Of a DNA stretch of 37,387 bases, positions 19,086 to 31,309 are shown piece by piece. The DNA comes from Mesotaenium endlicherianum. Its lineage: Eukaryota > Streptophyta > Zygnematophyceae > Zygnematales > Mesotaeniaceae. The notes below the pieces were generated by a model. The model did no database searches. It saw only the letters and a program-made list of their open reading frames with translations, and had not been told where the DNA came from. The position numbers were made by a program, and so were the translations under genes. The number at the start of each line of letters is the position of its first letter. Position 1 is the first letter of the stretch. Location: NCBI GenBank assembly GCA_009602735.1, contig WELA01011369.1, positions 179,939-217,325 on the forward strand, given 5' to 3'.

Positions 19086-19376
19086 GGCCAAGCTCTTCTG
19101 TCTGTCCGCTTCAATCTTTTTCCTTTTCTCCTCTTCTGCCGCTGCCGCTTCTTCTTGCTGTTTCTTCTGTCTCTCCTCCTCAGCCTTCCTGAGGTTTTCC
19201 GCTTCCTGATCCTTCTTCCTCTGTGCCTCTTCTGCCGCCTCTTGTTGTTTGCGGACCCTTTCTTGTTCTCTCCTGGTGAGGGACGTCGCCGCCAGCTCCT
19301 TCTGGTATTGCTCCATTGTCCTCCTGGCTTCTTCTGCCTTGCGCTTTCTGTCCTCCTTTTGTGTGGTGGGCGCCAT
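19086..19376 (-). CDS. coiled-coil (Lys/Glu/Ala-rich) ORF fragment, retroelement-like
   Basis: From the ATG at 19376 the minus strand reads M-A-P-T-T-Q-K-E-D-R-K-R-K-A-E-E, then about 95 residues of K/E/R/Q/A heptads (…R-R-E-Q-E-R-V-R-K-Q-Q-E-A…). It then runs into antisense of the FAAL exon at 19079, where homology must end. It could be the N terminus of a Gag from a third retroelement family, or a third ORF downstream of pol B. It has no zinc knuckle or enzyme motif. It begins within a few bases of the FAAL donor site. Confidence 0.45.
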
Positions 19377-19766
19377 CCTGCACATGTAACCAGGGCACAA
19401 GTTAGTAGGATATGGACCTTTGTCATAGGGATTGCAGGAAGTATGTTAGTATTAGTATAGTGGCTTCGCTGCTGTTTACCTTACAGGATGATTGCTAAAA
19501 GTTGACGTAGTTGCGATGCGCTACACATAAACGTATGAGTGTGTTTTAGGGTGAGTTAAGTGATGTAGTGTTGTGCGAGGCCCTTTTTCCTTCAGCTCAA
19601 GGTGCATTATGTGGGCCAGGCTGTCCCCTCTGTCACTATGTTGACACTTAGGGTTCACGTAACTGTTCTTTTATTGCTCTCGCTCACTAACTGTCATATA
19701 TTTTCCCCTCCAACTTAAATGGAGACAGGACCGCCTGTCACCTTCCCGTGTCAACTGAAATGACAG
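19377..19766 (-). other. junction region left of pol B, PPT-like tract
   Basis: Noncoding. On the minus strand GGAGGGGAAAATATA (19697-19711) looks like a polypurine tract followed by TGACAGTTAG, a possible LTR start, yet nothing here matches the right LTR of element B or the solo LTR. The left boundary of element B cannot be fixed. Confidence 0.4.
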
Positions 19767-22700
19767 TTATGGAGGGACTCCAGCGGCCCGAAGGTGGAAC
19801 CGTGTCAACGCCCCTTTGGCATTGGTCAAGTGGTCCTTAAACTCCCAAGTGTCCCCAGAGGCATCGTAACCCTTCCATCGAATGAGGTATTTCATGACAT
19901 ATTTAGACGATCGACGGACCGAGCGAGCGTCTAAAATCTCATCGACCTCATATTCCTCAGGGTTGCCGTCCCAGACAGCGGGGACCGGTCCCGGTTGGAC
20001 AGGGAACCGACCTGTGAACAGTGTATCACCTTTGATGTATGGTTCCAGGAAGGAGACATTAAAGACCGGGTGCCCCTTGTATTCAGCTGACATGTTTAGT
20101 TTGTAAGCATTCTGACCGACACGACGGACCACCGAATATGGACCGACCCAAACAGGGCCAAGCTTTTTCTTGACCACACCAGGGAGGTACAGGTGCTGAG
20201 AATGCAGTTTGACTAAATCCCCCTTGGAAAATGTCAGTTCCCGACGGTGTTGATTAGCGTATTTTTGTTGGTTTTCTTGGGCCGTGTGCAAGTTTCGTTG
20301 GACTTCTGACAGGGTGTCAGCAAACTCCTGAGTTAACTGGAGGGAGACCGGGTTGTCAATCCCTTCAGGGTGAGTTAAAGATTCCCCTAGCACATCTAGA
20401 GGAGACTTAGGGACTCTACCCAGGCTGAGTTCAAAAGGAGTTTTGCCCGTTGACGCGTGCACCGCACTGTTGACCGCAAACTGAATTTGAGGCAACAGGT
20501 CATCCCAATTATCTTGTTTTTGGTTAATATATGCTCTCAGCACCTCCTGCAGAACTCGGTTAGTTCTTTCAGTCTGCCCATCAGTCTGAGGGTGGTTTGC
20601 TGTGCTGAGCAGCTGTTTGACTCCCATTAACCCCATTAAAGCTCTCCAGAACTTAGAGGTGAATTTTGAGTCTCTGTCTGAGATGATATTAGAAGGGAGC
20701 CCATGTTGGCATACTACATGGTTGTAAAACTGTCTCGCTGTTTCGAGTGCAGTCACTTTGACAGTTGTGGGGATAAAAATGACCATTTTTGTCAGTTTAT
20801 CCACGACTACCAGTATTGAATCATGCCCGTTGGCAGTTCTTGGTAGTGAGACCACCCAGTCCATGGATATAGTTTCCCAGCGTCCCGCTGGGATGGGTAG
20901 CGGTTGCAAGAGACCTCCGGGTGGTGTGTGCCGAGACTTATTTCTCTGACACTGGTCACAGGACTTGACATATTTCAAGACCTCCCGGGGTAACCCCTCC
21001 CAATGATAATGTTTTGCCAGTTTGCCAACAGTTTTGGCCTGCCCCAAATGTCCACCCAGGAGACTGTCATGAGCTTGACTCAGTAAGAGAGACCTTATTT
21101 CCAAATTATTAGGAATGACCAGCTTCAGCCTGCCTGAAGTGGTTTCAGTCACCCAGACCCCTCCCTTGAGCTTATACCCGAGTGCAGTAGCACGACACAC
21201 ACCAGTAGTGGGGCTGGGCTCAAATGTTGGGTCAGAAAGGTAGGCTTTCCTAAGTTGTTCAAGGAAGGACTTTTTCACCTTTAGTGAAGTGAGTGCACAC
21301 AGGACTTTATCTACAGCATGCTGACTAAAGTTCCTTTCTTGCAAGTCAGGTCTTCTAGAGAGTGCATCAGCAGGATTCAACTTCCCTGGTTTGTAGTCGA
21401 TCTGGACTTGGAACTGCTCCAGCATCTGGCTCCAGCGGTTCTCCCTCCTCGACAGCTTGGACTTCTTCTGAAAGTGGGTCAGAGCTAGATGATCTGTAAT
21501 CACCTTAAAAGCTTTACCATGTAAGTATGCTCTCCACTGTTTGAGTACATGAATGATAGCTAGCAGCTCTTTATCATGCACTGAGTAATTAATCTCCGCT
21601 GGATTAAATTTCATAGACTCATACAACACAGGATGCCACTCCTGCCGTACCTTACCATCCTTTGTGGTTTTGTCAGCAGGCTGCAACAAAATAGCACCCA
21701 TGGCAAAATCAGAGGCATCAGTAACCACCTGCACCGGTTTGCTGGGGTCATACACGGCTAGCACTGGGGCAGAACAAAGGGCATCTTTAAGGGTCTGGAA
21801 GGCAGCCTGCTGCTCTTCCCCCCACACATACCCGATGTCTTTCTTAGTAAGGTCAGTCAGTTTACTGGCCTTTGTGGAATAATTCTCAATAAATCTCCTA
21901 TAGTAGTTAGCCAACCCGAGGAAGGATCTAACTTCAGAGACAGACTGTGGTACTGGCCAGTCCCTTATGGTCTGGACTTTCTTAGGATCCACACTGATGC
22001 CCTCTTTACTGACAACGTGGCCTAAGAATTCAATACTTTCCTTAAAGAAATCACACTTGCTCATTTTAGCATACAAGTGATTTTTCCGCAGAGTGTCCAG
22101 CACTTTCTTTAAGTGTTCAGTGTGCTGAGCTTCATCTTTAGAGAAAATTAAAATATCATCCAGGAAAACTTGCACAAACTTATCCAAATAAGGTCTGAAA
22201 ATGTCATTCATAGCACCCATAAAGGTAGCAGGAGCATTAGTCAGTCCAAATGGCATCACGTTGAACTCATAGTGTCCATAACGTGTGCGGAAAGCAGTCT
22301 TGTGTTCATCCCCCTCAGCAATTCTGATTTGATGATAACCACTCTTGAGATCTATCTTACTGAACACCTTAGCGCCAGACAGGGTATCAAGCAAGTCCTC
22401 GATTCTGGGTAAAGCATACTTGTTCTTTACTGTAATTCTGTTCAGGGCTCTGTAATCCACACACATCCGCATACTGCCATCCTTTTTCTTAACAAATAGG
22501 ATAGGTGCGCCGTACGGTGATTTACTGGGAGAAATGTAACCATTTTCCTCCAGCTCTGCAATCTGTGTTTTCAACTCCTCGCTCTCCAAATAAGACAAGC
22601 CATAAGTGCGTTGCCAGGGTGGCTGGCTACCAGGTAATAGATCAATCCTATGATCTACTTCCCTTTTAGGGGGTAGTCCTGGAGGCATGTTAAACACATC

Positions 22701-23483
22701 AGTGTACTGAGCAACAATTTTTGCAGCAGTAGGGTGCTCCGGAGGGCTTACCTTTTTCTCAACCACTTCTTCAGGTTGAGGAGGTACCTCTCTTAGCAGC
22801 AGACAGAACATTCTGTCTTCCTTCTGGTTCCAGCTTTTGACGAACTCCATTGCATTCAGCAACTTGCATCCTTCTGGAAGCCTCTTCTTTTCCTTCATTT
22901 GCCATCCACACAGGACAAGAGGAAGAGCACTGGTGGGTGCCAAGTCAGTCTGCCCATCACTGGCTCCTCTCACTTTAACTGTACCTCTGCTCCAACACAC
23001 TTCAGCTTGATGTCTATTAAGCCAGGACCTGCCTAGCACGAGATCATAAAAGCCAGTGTTGAGTACCTCAAATGTAAGCGTTTCAGTTAGAACTGCAATG
23101 CCAGAACCTAACTGGACCTCAATAGGCTTGGTTATAACTCCTCCCGGGATACTTGAGGCATCTCCAAGGAATATTTTTCTATTCCCTTGGGTGACAGTAG
23201 GCAGCCTTAGCCGCTTAACTAAGTCCTTGTGGATAAAAGTATGTGACGCCCCTCCGTCAACAAATGCCCTCACCTTCCTACCTGCAATCATGCAATGCAG
23301 TAGGATAGGGGGGACTGTCTTTTCCTGACTTTCGCATTGTTCTCCTGACGTAGCAAAGAAATGTTGGACATCAGGTGGAACAAGAGCATCCAGAGTGTGC
23401 ACTCTCTGGACGTCTATATTACTGATGGTCTCCTTTATCTGTTTGTCAGGCATGCATAGTGAATCCAGTTCAGCAGGACCCAT
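19767..23483 (-). CDS. pol: Pol polyprotein of element B: protease, RT, RNase H, integrase, chromodomain
   Basis: 1,238 codons from the first Met. The same frame is open upstream to the slippery site at 23570, so the true product probably starts by -1 frameshift. Protease: F-V-D-G-G-A at 74-79, a DGG variant of D(S/T)G. RT about 280-490, with F-L-D-D at 440-443. RNase H: D589, D-K-E-L-L-A at 637-642, D664. Integrase: H805/H812/C842/C845, then D875, D936 and E972 with exact D-x35-E spacing. GPY/F-like V-G-P-Y at 1113-1116. Chromodomain 1178-1230 ([18 protein letters not shown]), complete. Chromodomains are thought to direct integration towards modified histones. No internal stop or frameshift is visible. 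Confidence 0.96.
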   Translation of the reverse strand: MGPAELDSLCMPDKQIKETISNIDVQRVHTLDALVPPDVQHFFATSGEQCESQEKTVPPILLHCMIAGRKVRAFVDGGASHTFIHKDLVKRLRLPTVTQGNRKIFLGDASSIPGGVITKPIEVQLGSGIAVLTETLTFEVLNTGFYDLVLGRSWLNRHQAEVCWSRGTVKVRGASDGQTDLAPTSALPLVLCGWQMKEKKRLPEGCKLLNAMEFVKSWNQKEDRMFCLLLREVPPQPEEVVEKKVSPPEHPTAAKIVAQYTDVFNMPPGLPPKREVDHRIDLLPGSQPPWQRTYGLSYLESEELKTQIAELEENGYISPSKSPYGAPILFVKKKDGSMRMCVDYRALNRITVKNKYALPRIEDLLDTLSGAKVFSKIDLKSGYHQIRIAEGDEHKTAFRTRYGHYEFNVMPFGLTNAPATFMGAMNDIFRPYLDKFVQVFLDDILIFSKDEAQHTEHLKKVLDTLRKNHLYAKMSKCDFFKESIEFLGHVVSKEGISVDPKKVQTIRDWPVPQSVSEVRSFLGLANYYRRFIENYSTKASKLTDLTKKDIGYVWGEEQQAAFQTLKDALCSAPVLAVYDPSKPVQVVTDASDFAMGAILLQPADKTTKDGKVRQEWHPVLYESMKFNPAEINYSVHDKELLAIIHVLKQWRAYLHGKAFKVITDHLALTHFQKKSKLSRRENRWSQMLEQFQVQIDYKPGKLNPADALSRRPDLQERNFSQHAVDKVLCALTSLKVKKSFLEQLRKAYLSDPTFEPSPTTGVCRATALGYKLKGGVWVTETTSGRLKLVIPNNLEIRSLLLSQAHDSLLGGHLGQAKTVGKLAKHYHWEGLPREVLKYVKSCDQCQRNKSRHTPPGGLLQPLPIPAGRWETISMDWVVSLPRTANGHDSILVVVDKLTKMVIFIPTTVKVTALETARQFYNHVVCQHGLPSNIISDRDSKFTSKFWRALMGLMGVKQLLSTANHPQTDGQTERTNRVLQEVLRAYINQKQDNWDDLLPQIQFAVNSAVHASTGKTPFELSLGRVPKSPLDVLGESLTHPEGIDNPVSLQLTQEFADTLSEVQRNLHTAQENQQKYANQHRRELTFSKGDLVKLHSQHLYLPGVVKKKLGPVWVGPYSVVRRVGQNAYKLNMSAEYKGHPVFNVSFLEPYIKGDTLFTGRFPVQPGPVPAVWDGNPEEYEVDEILDARSVRRSSKYVMKYLIRWKGYDASGDTWEFKDHLTNAKGALTRFHLRAAGVPP

Positions 23484-23534
23484 AATACCTGCTACGAGGG
23501 CAGCTAGTGACGACTCACTATCTCTAGCATCCTC

Positions 23535-23576
23535 ACAGTCAGTAGACTGGATTACTGACTGTTGCTGTCTTTTAAA
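23535..23576 (-). promoter_or_regulatory. programmed -1 ribosomal frameshift signal of element B
   Basis: On the minus strand the heptamer T TTA AAA (23570-23576) is in the gag frame (CC-T TTA AAA). A 7-nt spacer follows, then a perfect 10-bp hairpin (ACAGTCAGTA / TACTGACTGT, 8-nt loop; 23553-23562 paired with 23535-23544). The gag stop TAA (23552-23554) spans the stem-loop junction. The -1 frame stays open from the heptamer into pol. Heptamer, spacer and stem all have textbook geometry. Confidence 0.88.
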
Positions 23577-25030
23577 GGCTGGTCTTTTCTCTCGACCTTA
23601 GGCAGGTGCTTGACCGGACACTGTTCTCTGTAGTGGCCTTTCTGCTGACAATGGTAGCAAGTAGATTTTGCTGAGGCTGGTCTCGGCTTAGTCCTACCAC
23701 CACCCCTTCCATAGCCACCTCGAGAGGGACCACCTCTACCTCTAGACTGAATAGCATTGTACTCATACTCATATTCATCACCCTGATTATCCTCAGCCTG
23801 GTCTCCTTCAACTGCATTGTAGGAACCGTGGGGCTTTTTGACAATCTTAGACACCAAAGCGTTACTCTGGCGCTTGTGATTGAACTGCTGCTGATCCCAG
23901 GCGTCAGCATCCTGGATCAAGTCAGCCAGTTTCTCATACTTTTTCTCAGCAAAATGACCAGAGACCTCGGATTTCAAGCCATACCTGAAGTATGCTATCC
24001 TATACCGTTCTGGCAAATCAGGCTGCTTCATCATGTTCTCTTGGAACTTTTGAGCAAACTCAGCAACTGAAGTGGTCTGCTTCAGTGTCAGGGAGATCAT
24101 CGCATAGATAGCTTTCTCCTGCTGGTTGATGACATCAAACTTCTCATGCAACTTCTCGACAAACTCTACCCACGTAGGGTCACCGAGTTGCCGAGCCTTA
24201 CGCTCTTCCTTCCAGTAAAGCCACCAGTCTGCGGCACTGCCTTTCAGTAGCGCACCGGTGTGCCTGACCTTCTCGTAATCTTGCAGTTCTGGGTAGTTCT
24301 CCAGCCACTGCTCAACATCCGCGAGAAACTTGATCAGGTAATATTTTCTGTTTCCCTCAGGATCATAGTCCTGGGGAGGTTTCGGCTTGGGCTTACTAGG
24401 CCCTCGGCCACCACCACTAGTGGTGTGAGACCCCAGTTGGTCTCTGTCCCGGAGTAGGGACATTATGATTCTTTTGTCCTCCTGCTGGGACTGATACATG
24501 GTCGCCATTTGCGACTGCATCTGAACGAACAATGCTCCCAAGTCCACACTCTGGGGTGGTAGATTAGCAAATGCAGCAGCAGCATTGGCATCTACTTGCT
24601 GAGTAGTGTCCTCAACAGTCCCTCTCGCTCCTGCAGCAGCAATTCCTGCCGCATTCAGCCGGTCACGTATTTGACCTTGGGGTACATTGAGTTGTACGGC
24701 AGGAGGTGGGTTCAGAACATTGGCCCTTGATGCCATAAGTTCTTCAACAGTGCGCTCGTCAGCTGGCTGTCCTTCCCTCCTTTGTATATCTTCAGCGGCC
24801 TTTGCTACTTGTTCAGCTTCTAGTCTGGCTATCTCCTCCTCAGCTTGCTGAGCTGCGACTGAGGCAATAGCAGCTGCCTCATCTGCAGCCTCCCTAGCTG
24901 CAGTATCTGCTACTGCTTCCGAATAGGTACGGTTTCCCGCTACATGGCTTTCCGCCTGGTTTTCGACATTCTCGTTATCCTGGTTCTCCATGTCTCGGGA
25001 GTTGCTAGTTTGAGACCTTGTCCTTACCAT
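23552..25030 (-). CDS. gag: Gag protein of element B
   Basis: 492 residues. The Ala/Glu-rich probable coiled coil spans 35-85. A Gln/Pro-rich middle is followed by a Retrotrans_gag-type capsid core at about 225-385 ([26 protein letters not shown]). An RGG-type basic stretch (about 429-445) and a CCHC zinc knuckle (C458-x2-C461-x4-H466-x4-C471) come next. The start ATG is about 20 bp from the PBS. The stop is at the frameshift hairpin. Sequence similarity to Gag A is limited to general layout, indicating separate families. Confidence 0.92.
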   Translation of the reverse strand: MVRTRSQTSNSRDMENQDNENVENQAESHVAGNRTYSEAVADTAAREAADEAAAIASVAAQQAEEEIARLEAEQVAKAAEDIQRREGQPADERTVEELMASRANVLNPPPAVQLNVPQGQIRDRLNAAGIAAAGARGTVEDTTQQVDANAAAAFANLPPQSVDLGALFVQMQSQMATMYQSQQEDKRIIMSLLRDRDQLGSHTTSGGGRGPSKPKPKPPQDYDPEGNRKYYLIKFLADVEQWLENYPELQDYEKVRHTGALLKGSAADWWLYWKEERKARQLGDPTWVEFVEKLHEKFDVINQQEKAIYAMISLTLKQTTSVAEFAQKFQENMMKQPDLPERYRIAYFRYGLKSEVSGHFAEKKYEKLADLIQDADAWDQQQFNHKRQSNALVSKIVKKPHGSYNAVEGDQAEDNQGDEYEYEYNAIQSRGRGGPSRGGYGRGGGRTKPRPASAKSTCYHCQQKGHYREQCPVKHLPKVERKDQPLKDSNSQ

Positions 25031-25051
25031 ACAAAGAAGACTGTGATAACT

Positions 25052-25063
25052 GCTCCGATACCA
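25052..25063 (-). promoter_or_regulatory. primer-binding site of element B (initiator tRNA-Met type)
   Basis: TGGTATCGGAGC on the minus strand, one base from the LTR end at 25065. Identical to the PBS of element A, although the LTRs are unrelated. Confidence 0.9.
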
Positions 25064-25064
25064 C

Positions 25065-26250
<1,186 letters not shown>

Positions 26251-26486
26251 GACACAGAGAAGACGGTGGAGGAGGCGTCGGAGCACGTGCGGCCCGGGTG
26301 CGCCGCCGCACGCCAGCAAGGACGCGCCGGCGCAAGAGTCTGTTGCCGTCATGGCGGAGTTCCGCACCACCGCGCTCTCGGCCGCCGACTACGCCACGGC
26401 CACGGCGCAGATCCGGCGCGCGGTCACGTCCGCGCACGGCGTGTTCCCGTCGCTCGTGGCCTTCAAAGTTCATCCCGCCGCGCACC
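26251..26486 (+). CDS. FAAL C-terminal subdomain exon with internal frameshift
   Basis: Begins in phase 0: D-T-E-K-T-V-E-E-A-S-E-H-V-R-P-G-C-A-A (family 'DiE.tve.ahp.lRpGc.aAF'). From about 26312 homology continues in the +1 frame: E-S-V-A-V-M-A-E-F-R-T-T, then A-Q-I-R-R-A-V-T-S-A-H-G-V and V-A-F-K-V-H-P. The change falls in GCCGCCGCACGCC near 26301-26312, consistent with net loss of two bases or gain of one. Donor GTGAGC at 26487. Confidence 0.8.
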
Positions 26487-26855
26487 GTGAGCCCTCTCTC
26501 TTTCTCTCACGCGCCCGCTCCTCCCGCCACTGCCGCCGCTGGCATCGCCCCTGCCGCCGTCTCGACCCTCGGAGGCCTCGGCCCACTAGGCTTTGATCTC
26601 CCTTCCTGTGTTTGGTCTTGCAGGGCTTTGACGCCCCCTTGCCTGCTATGTTATAGATTTCTACCCTTGATATGAGCCCAATGATGGACCAATTTGGTTC
26701 ATGAGTGGGTCTGTTCCAACTTCCAACTTCCAGCTGTTCAGACCGACCGGTAGCGGCTGCTGCCTGGTCCCGTACAGTCGTGGTCGTGGGTTGCATATGC
26801 ACGGTACCTAAGCTCCCAGTCCCAATCCAACCTGTTTTCTTTCCACACGCGGCAG

Positions 26856-26972
26856 ATCTACAAAACAACAAGTGGCAAGATCCGGCGCAAGGAGGCATGC
26901 AAGAAGCTCTAGCAGGGCGCCTCTCGCATCCTCAACCGCGCCGTCTACGTGGCCAACGTCCCCCAGATGCAG
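26856..26972 (+). CDS. FAAL A10 exon with in-frame TAG
   Basis: Reads I-Y-K-T-T-S-G-K-I-R-R-K-E-A-C-K-K-L, then TAG (26910-26912), then Q-G-A-S-R-I-L-N-R-A-V. 'PKTTSGKIRRRAc' is the A10 motif, whose Lys is catalytic in the adenylation half-reaction; it is preserved (SGK). The preceding exon leaves in phase 1 and this one enters in phase 0, a further conflict. If the gene lacked the ACP fusion, the TAG could be a natural end, but ACP-like sequence follows downstream. Confidence 0.82.
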
Positions 26973-27249
26973 GTCTTTGCCTCGCAACCCCACACTCTGC
27001 CAGCGCCTTAAGCATCACAAATGAGGAGTGTGCACATGTGTGTGTACACAATGTATACTTGCACAGAATGTATATGTATGCACACACAATCGCACGCATA
27101 CCCGTCTCTTCGTCGGAGATTGTGAGCATGAGGGAATGCCTGTGTGCTATATATATTTGTACCTGCATTTTGTCAATCATGTATTGAACATAATATTCAT
27201 AACATAAAGCCTCCACTCATTAAGTTTTGTCCTTTCTGCTCTCCTGCAG

Positions 27250-27495
27250 GCCGTGAGCATCCCCCTGCAGCCGCCCACTGAGGAGCCTGCTGCAACAGCA
27301 GCCCCTGCCCCAGAAGAGAGCGAGGCTGGCGACGACATGGAGGTGACCGTTGAGTTGACTCCCTTACCCGAGAGTGCGGAGATATTGGGAGAAGAGGAAG
27401 GCTCAGCCATGGCCGCCGCGATTGTGAAGAACACCATCAAAGATAACAAGGAGGCCATGGAGGAGGGTGCACTGCTTATCCTCGGCGTGCACGAG
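27250..27495 (+). CDS. FAAL-ACP acidic linker exon
   Basis: 82 codons, phase 0 on both sides (CTCCTGCAG ... GAG|GTAAAT). Glu/Ala/Pro-rich: P-P-T-E-E-P-A-A-T-A-A-P-A-P-E-E, then E-V-T-V-E-L-T-P-L-P, then I-V-K-N-T-I-K-D-N-K-E-A-M-E. It looks like a flexible interdomain linker leading into the first ACP helix. No domain is recognised. Confidence 0.65.
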
Positions 27496-28318
27496 GTAAA
27501 TGAATTCCATCTTATCTTGATCATGGCATTGGGCAGCTGAGAATGCTTGACTATTTCTTTAAGGTGTCTACGCCAAAGGGGACTCACTGCGAGCGCTTTG
27601 AGTAGTAAAGCAAGGGAGATGGTGCCTGCGTGTGGTGTGGACAGTGTTTGGTTCTCCAATCTTGCTTCTCGCGTATTAGAATGTGGTCAAAAGAGGTTTC
27701 TCTTGGAGCTAGGATAAGAATAAAGGGCCACCTGGGGTAGTCCATGTTCTATTCAAACCCGTCGTCGTCGACGCCTAGATAGGCCCTCTCAAGCTCACGC
27801 ACGTACATGACTCCGCTGACAAGGTGGTGCATACTCTTGGGCCACCTGGCGTGTCTCTCGTCGTGAAACTACGAGATGTCTGGGGGGGCTAAAATAAGAA
27901 AGTCACTGCTCCCTGGTCCCTGGTCTGCCCGACCTTCTTCTCCTCCACTTACCTCTGGCCAAGAGGCAATTCTCCAAGTGGCTGCAGAGGTGAGACTACG
28001 ATCAGCTCGTTTGCATTCAGGAGGCTTACTTTATTCTTCAAAGGCAAAATTTGAGTGTGTGCCTTGTAGGTATTACTACAGACTGAAGCCCGGGCCAAGA
28101 GTATATGCACGGACCATAAGATTATTTGGTCTTTGATTATGAGTACGGGTTTGGTATTCTAAGGAGTCTGGTAGGGTTGCCTTTGGAGCCCCCCGGCTGA
28201 AACCACGCCAGGCCTAGATTGATGCTTCAGCATCCCTTTTTTTCACTCTGGTTGTACCTAGGAGATCGATGCATATTTTCTTCTATTTCCATTTGCCCGA
28301 TTCAAGATTATCATGCAG
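27496..28318. other. FAAL intron
   Basis: 823 bp between linker and ACP exons. No further exon recognised; a missing short exon here could repair the phase conflict at 28319. Confidence 0.5.
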
Positions 28319-28442
28319 GAGATGGAGGTCATGTATAAAAGCAGCCTTGGTAGACCTGGGGCTTACATCCATGGCCGGCATCGACATCATCGAGCTCGTC
28401 GAGAAGCAAACCGGTCACGCCCTTGACGCCGAGGAGGTCGCG
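28319..28442 (+). CDS. ACP (phosphopantetheine-binding) exon
   Basis: Contains A-A-L-V-D-L-G-L-T-S-M-A-G-I-D-I-I-E-L-V and E-K-Q-T-G. 'LGLtSm' is the phosphopantetheine attachment motif, Ser at the S of T-S-M. The ACP frame requires entry in phase 2, whereas the linker exon leaves in phase 0. Read from phase 0 the exon starts E-M-E-V-M-Y-K, then changes frame near TATAAAAGC. This is either a one-base lesion or an undetected exon. Donor GTGAGC in the correct ACP frame. Confidence 0.75.
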
Positions 28443-28722
28443 GTGAGCTGCCGCGTTTCCACCCTCCAAATCTATGATGCTCTTCAAATGCGTCACATCT
28501 TACTTGTGCGTAAAGCCAAGCCCACTTGGACTGTCTGGAGATGACATTGTTATCCTTGTGTGCATACAGGCATGTGCTTGAGACGCATGTGAATCAACGT
28601 TCTTGTGTATGTGGATTATAAATACGTGTGTTGGGGTGTGTGTCTATGGGTATGTGTGTTTGTGTGCACCCGCTATGTAATGCATCCTCTTATCGCCATG
28701 TGCCCCTCTTGTCATTCTGCAG

Positions 28723-28743
28723 GTGGTGACAATTGGCATCTGA
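28723..28743 (+). CDS. candidate terminal exon of the FAAL-ACP gene
   Basis: After TCATTCTGCAG: V-V-T-I-G-I and TGA, phase 0 from 28442. The ACP would end without its usual last helix ('..pTi..La.yl'), so the C terminus is short. The large inverted repeat starts within a few bases of the stop and may have replaced the original end. Confidence 0.4.
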   Translation: MVTIGI

Positions 28744-28749
28744 GAGACC

Positions 28750-29350
28750 GACGGACCGAGGGGGAGGAGGAGGTGCATCAGGGCTCATGATGGCTCGGTT
28801 TATGATGGCCCTTTGCACCCGAGGCTAAGACCACAACGACAAAACAGTACTAAAAGAGAAGAAGTCCTGCAACTATATATGTCAGTATCACATTCCACCA
28901 CCTTCACGTGAAGTCCCTCTTCAACACCTCCTTTGCCAACTTGATCTTGAGGGATAGGCCTTTGTACACAACAATACAAGCCATACCCATATGTATGATA
29001 CAATCAACATCAAAGTTAAATGTTTACACTTGGTCTCCATCGAAGGGAAAAATATTTTTCTCTGGACCGTGACCAGATGGTGGCCGATGAGGATGGAGAT
29101 ACAGTCTTCAACAAGATAGAACGCCTCAAGGACAAGGTATGAGCAGCTATTGCAAAGGAGTGTCCATGACAATCATCACAAAAATTTGTAATAAAATGAA
29201 GCACTTATCGGTGATACGTTGCAAGTTGTTGTCGCTGGTGTGGTTGCCGATTTACACATAGCAAACGAGAAGACATGAACATCCGTATAAGTGTGCCACA
29301 ACCAAATCAAAAACAACAAGGATTTGTAAGTATTGAAGACGTTCATACTC
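28750..29350. repeat. inverted repeat I, left arm
   Basis: About 590 bp that aligns, as reverse complement, with 29471-30078 at roughly 80% identity. Matching landmarks: GGCTCATGATGGCTCGGTTTATGATGGCCC; ATATATGTCAGTATCACATTC; GATACGTTGCAAGTTGTTGTCG. Reading rightwards it has remnants of the same protein frames as the other arm, but with stops. Confidence 0.85.
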
Positions 29351-29470
29351 TGGATGGCCATGTACACCCTAATGTCAACTATGATGTGATGTTCATTTAC
29401 TTTTCTTTCCTTCAAGATCTGTATTGTCAGGTTTGAAAACTTCTTGGATGTTGTCCGCCACCTCATCAAA

Positions 29471-30078
29471 ATATGAACGTCTTTACTTACAAATTCTTGT
29501 TGTTTCTGATTTGGTTATCGCACACTTATATGAATGTCCATGTCTTCTTGGTTGCTATGTGTAAATCGGGCAACCACATCAAATCGACAACAACTTGCAA
29601 CGTATCACCAATAATTTCTTCCTATTACAAAACTTTGTGATGATTGTCGTGGACACTCCTTCGCAATGGCTGCTCCTAACTTGTCTTGTATACTTTTTAT
29701 CTTGTTGAAGACTGTATCTTCATCTCCATCAGCCACTATCTGGTCACTAGTCCTGAGGAAAAACTTCTCCCCTCCAATGGAGATCGAGTGCAAACATTCA
29801 ACTTTGATGTTAATTGTATCGTACACATGGGTAGGGTTTGTATTGCTTTTGTGTACTAGAGCCTATCCCCTCAAGATCAAATTGGCGAAGGAGATGTCGA
29901 AGAGGGACTTCAGGTAAAGGTGGTAGAATCATGAATGTGATACTGACATATATAATTGTAGGACTTTTTCTTCTTAAGTACTGTTCAGCATCGTGGTCAT
30001 AGCCTCGGGTGAAAAGGGCCATCATAAACCGAGCCATCATGAGCCAAGATGCACCTCCTCCTTTTTGTCTGGCGGTGT
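29471..30078. repeat. inverted repeat I, right arm
   Basis: Partner of 28750-29350, separated by a ~120-bp spacer. On the minus strand it carries two short open frames (30034-29810, beginning M-A-R-F-M-M-A-L-F-T-R-G-Y-D; 29826-29605, beginning M-Y-D-T-I-N-I-K-V-E-C-L) of unknown function. The opposite arm keeps similar words (V-A-D-E-D-G-D-T-V-F-N-K-I). The origin may be a duplicated, inverted gene fragment or a foldback-type transposable element. Confidence 0.85.
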
Positions 30079-30264
30079 GCATCCTTAGTTAGCCGATCAG
30101 AGGCTTCTACGATACAGCGCCTCAATTCATCTTCCAAGTCCTCCATTTTTGTGAGCGTATCTAGTTTTTTGTGCATGATATAATTATATTTCTCCCTCCC
30201 CAGCTGGAACTTTCCAACAGAATTCGCTTTAACAGACTGTTAGGATATCTTCAAAAGGTGCGGA

Positions 30265-30340
30265 ACAAGTTATCCCATATTGCTTCTTGCGCTAAAAAGA
30301 GGTGGGACAAGCTATCCCCTATTGCTTCTCGCGCTACGTT
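30265..30340. repeat. 42-bp tandem duplication
   Basis: ACAAGTTATCCCATATTGCTTCTTGCGCTA at 30265 recurs as ACAAGCTATCCCCTATTGCTTCTCGCGCTA at 30307, period 42. The second copy is partial. Confidence 0.7.
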
Positions 30341-31309
30341 GCCTTTTGCATCAAAAAAAGTTGGGGGAGAGAAACTAGAAGATTTACGTGTCCTTCTATC
30401 CTCATGTGCAAACATTATAATTGGCCAGCACCTTCGGGCAACTTCTTAAGTGGCCATTAGTAATAAACATTGGCACAATACTAGAATGCAATATACATGT
30501 ATAAATCTTATACTTAAATTTATAATCTCAATTTCACCTATATTTTACTCGAAGACAAAACGACACTTAGCATGTTCTTCCTTCGCGCACAAAATCCCCT
30601 AAGTGATGCATGATGCCCACATACTTCTCCACGATGACATCGAAAGATGTCATTTGCGGGTAGTTGTTCCCAACCTGCCCAAAAAGCTTTGATATTGGAT
30701 TTGCCACACCTAAGATATAACTCAAACATCCATCACGTTAATCAGCTTGCCCGGCTGTAGAATTGTACTACAACTCTTGTAGTCATTGGCGACGGTAGTG
30801 GAGGCAACCTTGCAATCGAGAAGGAGAATAGTTTTCCACCTCTCGTTGGCAAAAATAACAACACTTGAAAGATTTTCTCTGTGAAATCCGAGGTAGAGAA
30901 TGCGTGATGTGAGAGTTGCACTCACAATGACTCTTACAAGCGCCTATATTTACATAACGTGAGACATTTATGCTTCTTTGAGTCACATGCTAGGGCACTA
31001 GGTCTTGGTTGAACAAAAATGGGTGAAAGGATCGTAACCATCTTGGCCCAATTCTCATTAACTTGGTTGGAGGTTTTGCGACGCTTTTCAAAAAAACGTT
31101 TGATGCGAAACGGCCCTTTTGACAATTGAAGACTTTTTGGCAACTAGAAGAATAACTGCCAAATTGCGCAACATTGTTTTTGGTCAATCGGACGAACAAA
31201 CATTTACAAATGAGTGCTTGGCCAACTTGGTTGCGTGGAAACGAAATCTTAATGAAACAAGGATCCCCATGGTTGCAACTTCAAATAGTTCCTCTTTGTT
31301 TAAGTCGTC

